Part shown: positions 63,877 through 64,000 of the stretch, piece after piece | Layout: every line of letters starts with the position of its first letter | Position numbering within the stretch: the stretch's first letter is position 1 | NCBI RefSeq assembly: GCF_017745095.1 | Contig: NZ_JAGHZZ010000001.1 | Location: 372,001-436,000 of the forward strand | Reading direction: 5' to 3' | Length of the DNA stretch: 64,000 nt | Source: Sporocytophaga sp. | GTDB taxonomy: Bacteria > Bacteroidota > Bacteroidia > Cytophagales > Cytophagaceae | Made by a program: the position numbers and the translations under genes | Notes under the pieces: model-generated | The model's input: only the letters and a program-made list of their open reading frames with translations | The model's database searches: none | Told to the model about the DNA's origin: nothing

Positions 63877-64000
63877 ATGTGGAAAGCAAATACAATCTCT
63901 TATTATCTATCAGCCTTCATTATCTTTTTCAGCAGTTGTTCGAGTGATACTCAAAAGGAAAAACCTAACAAGGACAGCCTTGAGCAGAAGAAGATACAAG
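63877..64000 (+). CDS. Start of a lipoprotein gene, cut by the window end
   Basis: An ATG at 63877 opens a frame to the window end without a stop: a lipoprotein signal with lipobox FSSC (Cys at about residue 21) followed by a charged linker (QKEKPNKDSLEQKK). It lies 26 bases after the APC permease gene. The fragment is too short to name further. Confidence 0.6.
   Translation, partial: MWKANTISYYLSAFIIFFSSCSSDTQKEKPNKDSLEQKKIQ

Noticed and set aside
1-64000. tRNA, rRNA, CRISPR arrays, insertion sequences with transposase, phage genes
   Set aside because: No sequence with these signatures was recognised in any gap or frame.

Overview
The window is about 64 kb of AT-rich DNA from a free-living, probably gliding member of the Bacteroidota (Cytophagales-like). 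The evidence is six proteins that look like type IX secretion system (T9SS) cargo with C-terminal sorting domains, a PorP/SprF-OmpA-giant PKD adhesin locus, a TonB-dependent receptor, weak Shine-Dalgarno signals, and many rho-independent terminators of the form A-run, GC stem, T-run. No rRNA, tRNA, CRISPR array, insertion sequence or phage gene was recognised. Genus assignment is not possible from the sequence alone.

Layout. 0.1-9.4 kb holds assorted surface and housekeeping genes: a secreted CotH-like kinase, T9SS cargo, a GlxA-type regulator, a YceI lipoprotein, a DUF4397 protein and a TauE/SafE permease. 9.4-10.07 kb is a long AT-rich leader with repeated TACGTAAGTA elements. 10.07-21.8 kb is a complete urea uptake and hydrolysis operon: outer-membrane porin, UreH/NiCoT-like nickel permease, urtABCDE, fused ureAB, ureC, ureF, ureG. 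ureE is absent. ureD lies on the opposite strand (23.8-24.7 kb) behind a T9SS cargo gene. 24.8-27.3 kb encodes a NarX/NarL-like two-component system divergent from ureD.

28.0-37.7 kb is a gliding/T9SS surface locus. On the minus strand are an M43 metalloprotease, PorP/SprF and a TPR-PD40-OmpA protein; divergent from them are a 1481-aa PKD protein with a type B sorting domain and an outer-membrane beta-barrel protein. 37.9-44.1 kb has a LOG-family protein, a soluble multi-PAS histidine kinase, a VOC protein and a malectin-domain T9SS cargo. 44.6-52.9 kb has GNAT, MsrA and a TonB receptor on the minus strand, opposite a YfiR protein and a CHASE8 hybrid kinase. 53.0-64.0 kb has small conserved genes, hisN, an aldo/keto reductase, an OmpH-like protein, a peroxiredoxin/OsmC pair, a cysteine-less dihydrolipoamide-dehydrogenase-like flavoprotein, a coiled-coil protein, an APC permease and the start of a lipoprotein.

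How it works together. Urea would cross the outer membrane by the porin, be bound by UrtA, imported by UrtBCDE, and hydrolysed by the UreAB/UreC nickel enzyme, with nickel entering by the UreH-like permease and inserted by UreD/F/G. A 10-bp element (TACGTAAGTA or TACTTAAGTA) occurs both before this operon and between ureD and the NarX/NarL-like pair. The most economical hypothesis is that this two-component system controls the urea regulon; that is inference. The second regulatory unit of interest is the TonB receptor/YfiR/CHASE8 hybrid-kinase block, which looks like an envelope signalling module in which YfiR is paired with a phosphorelay kinase rather than a diguanylate cyclase.
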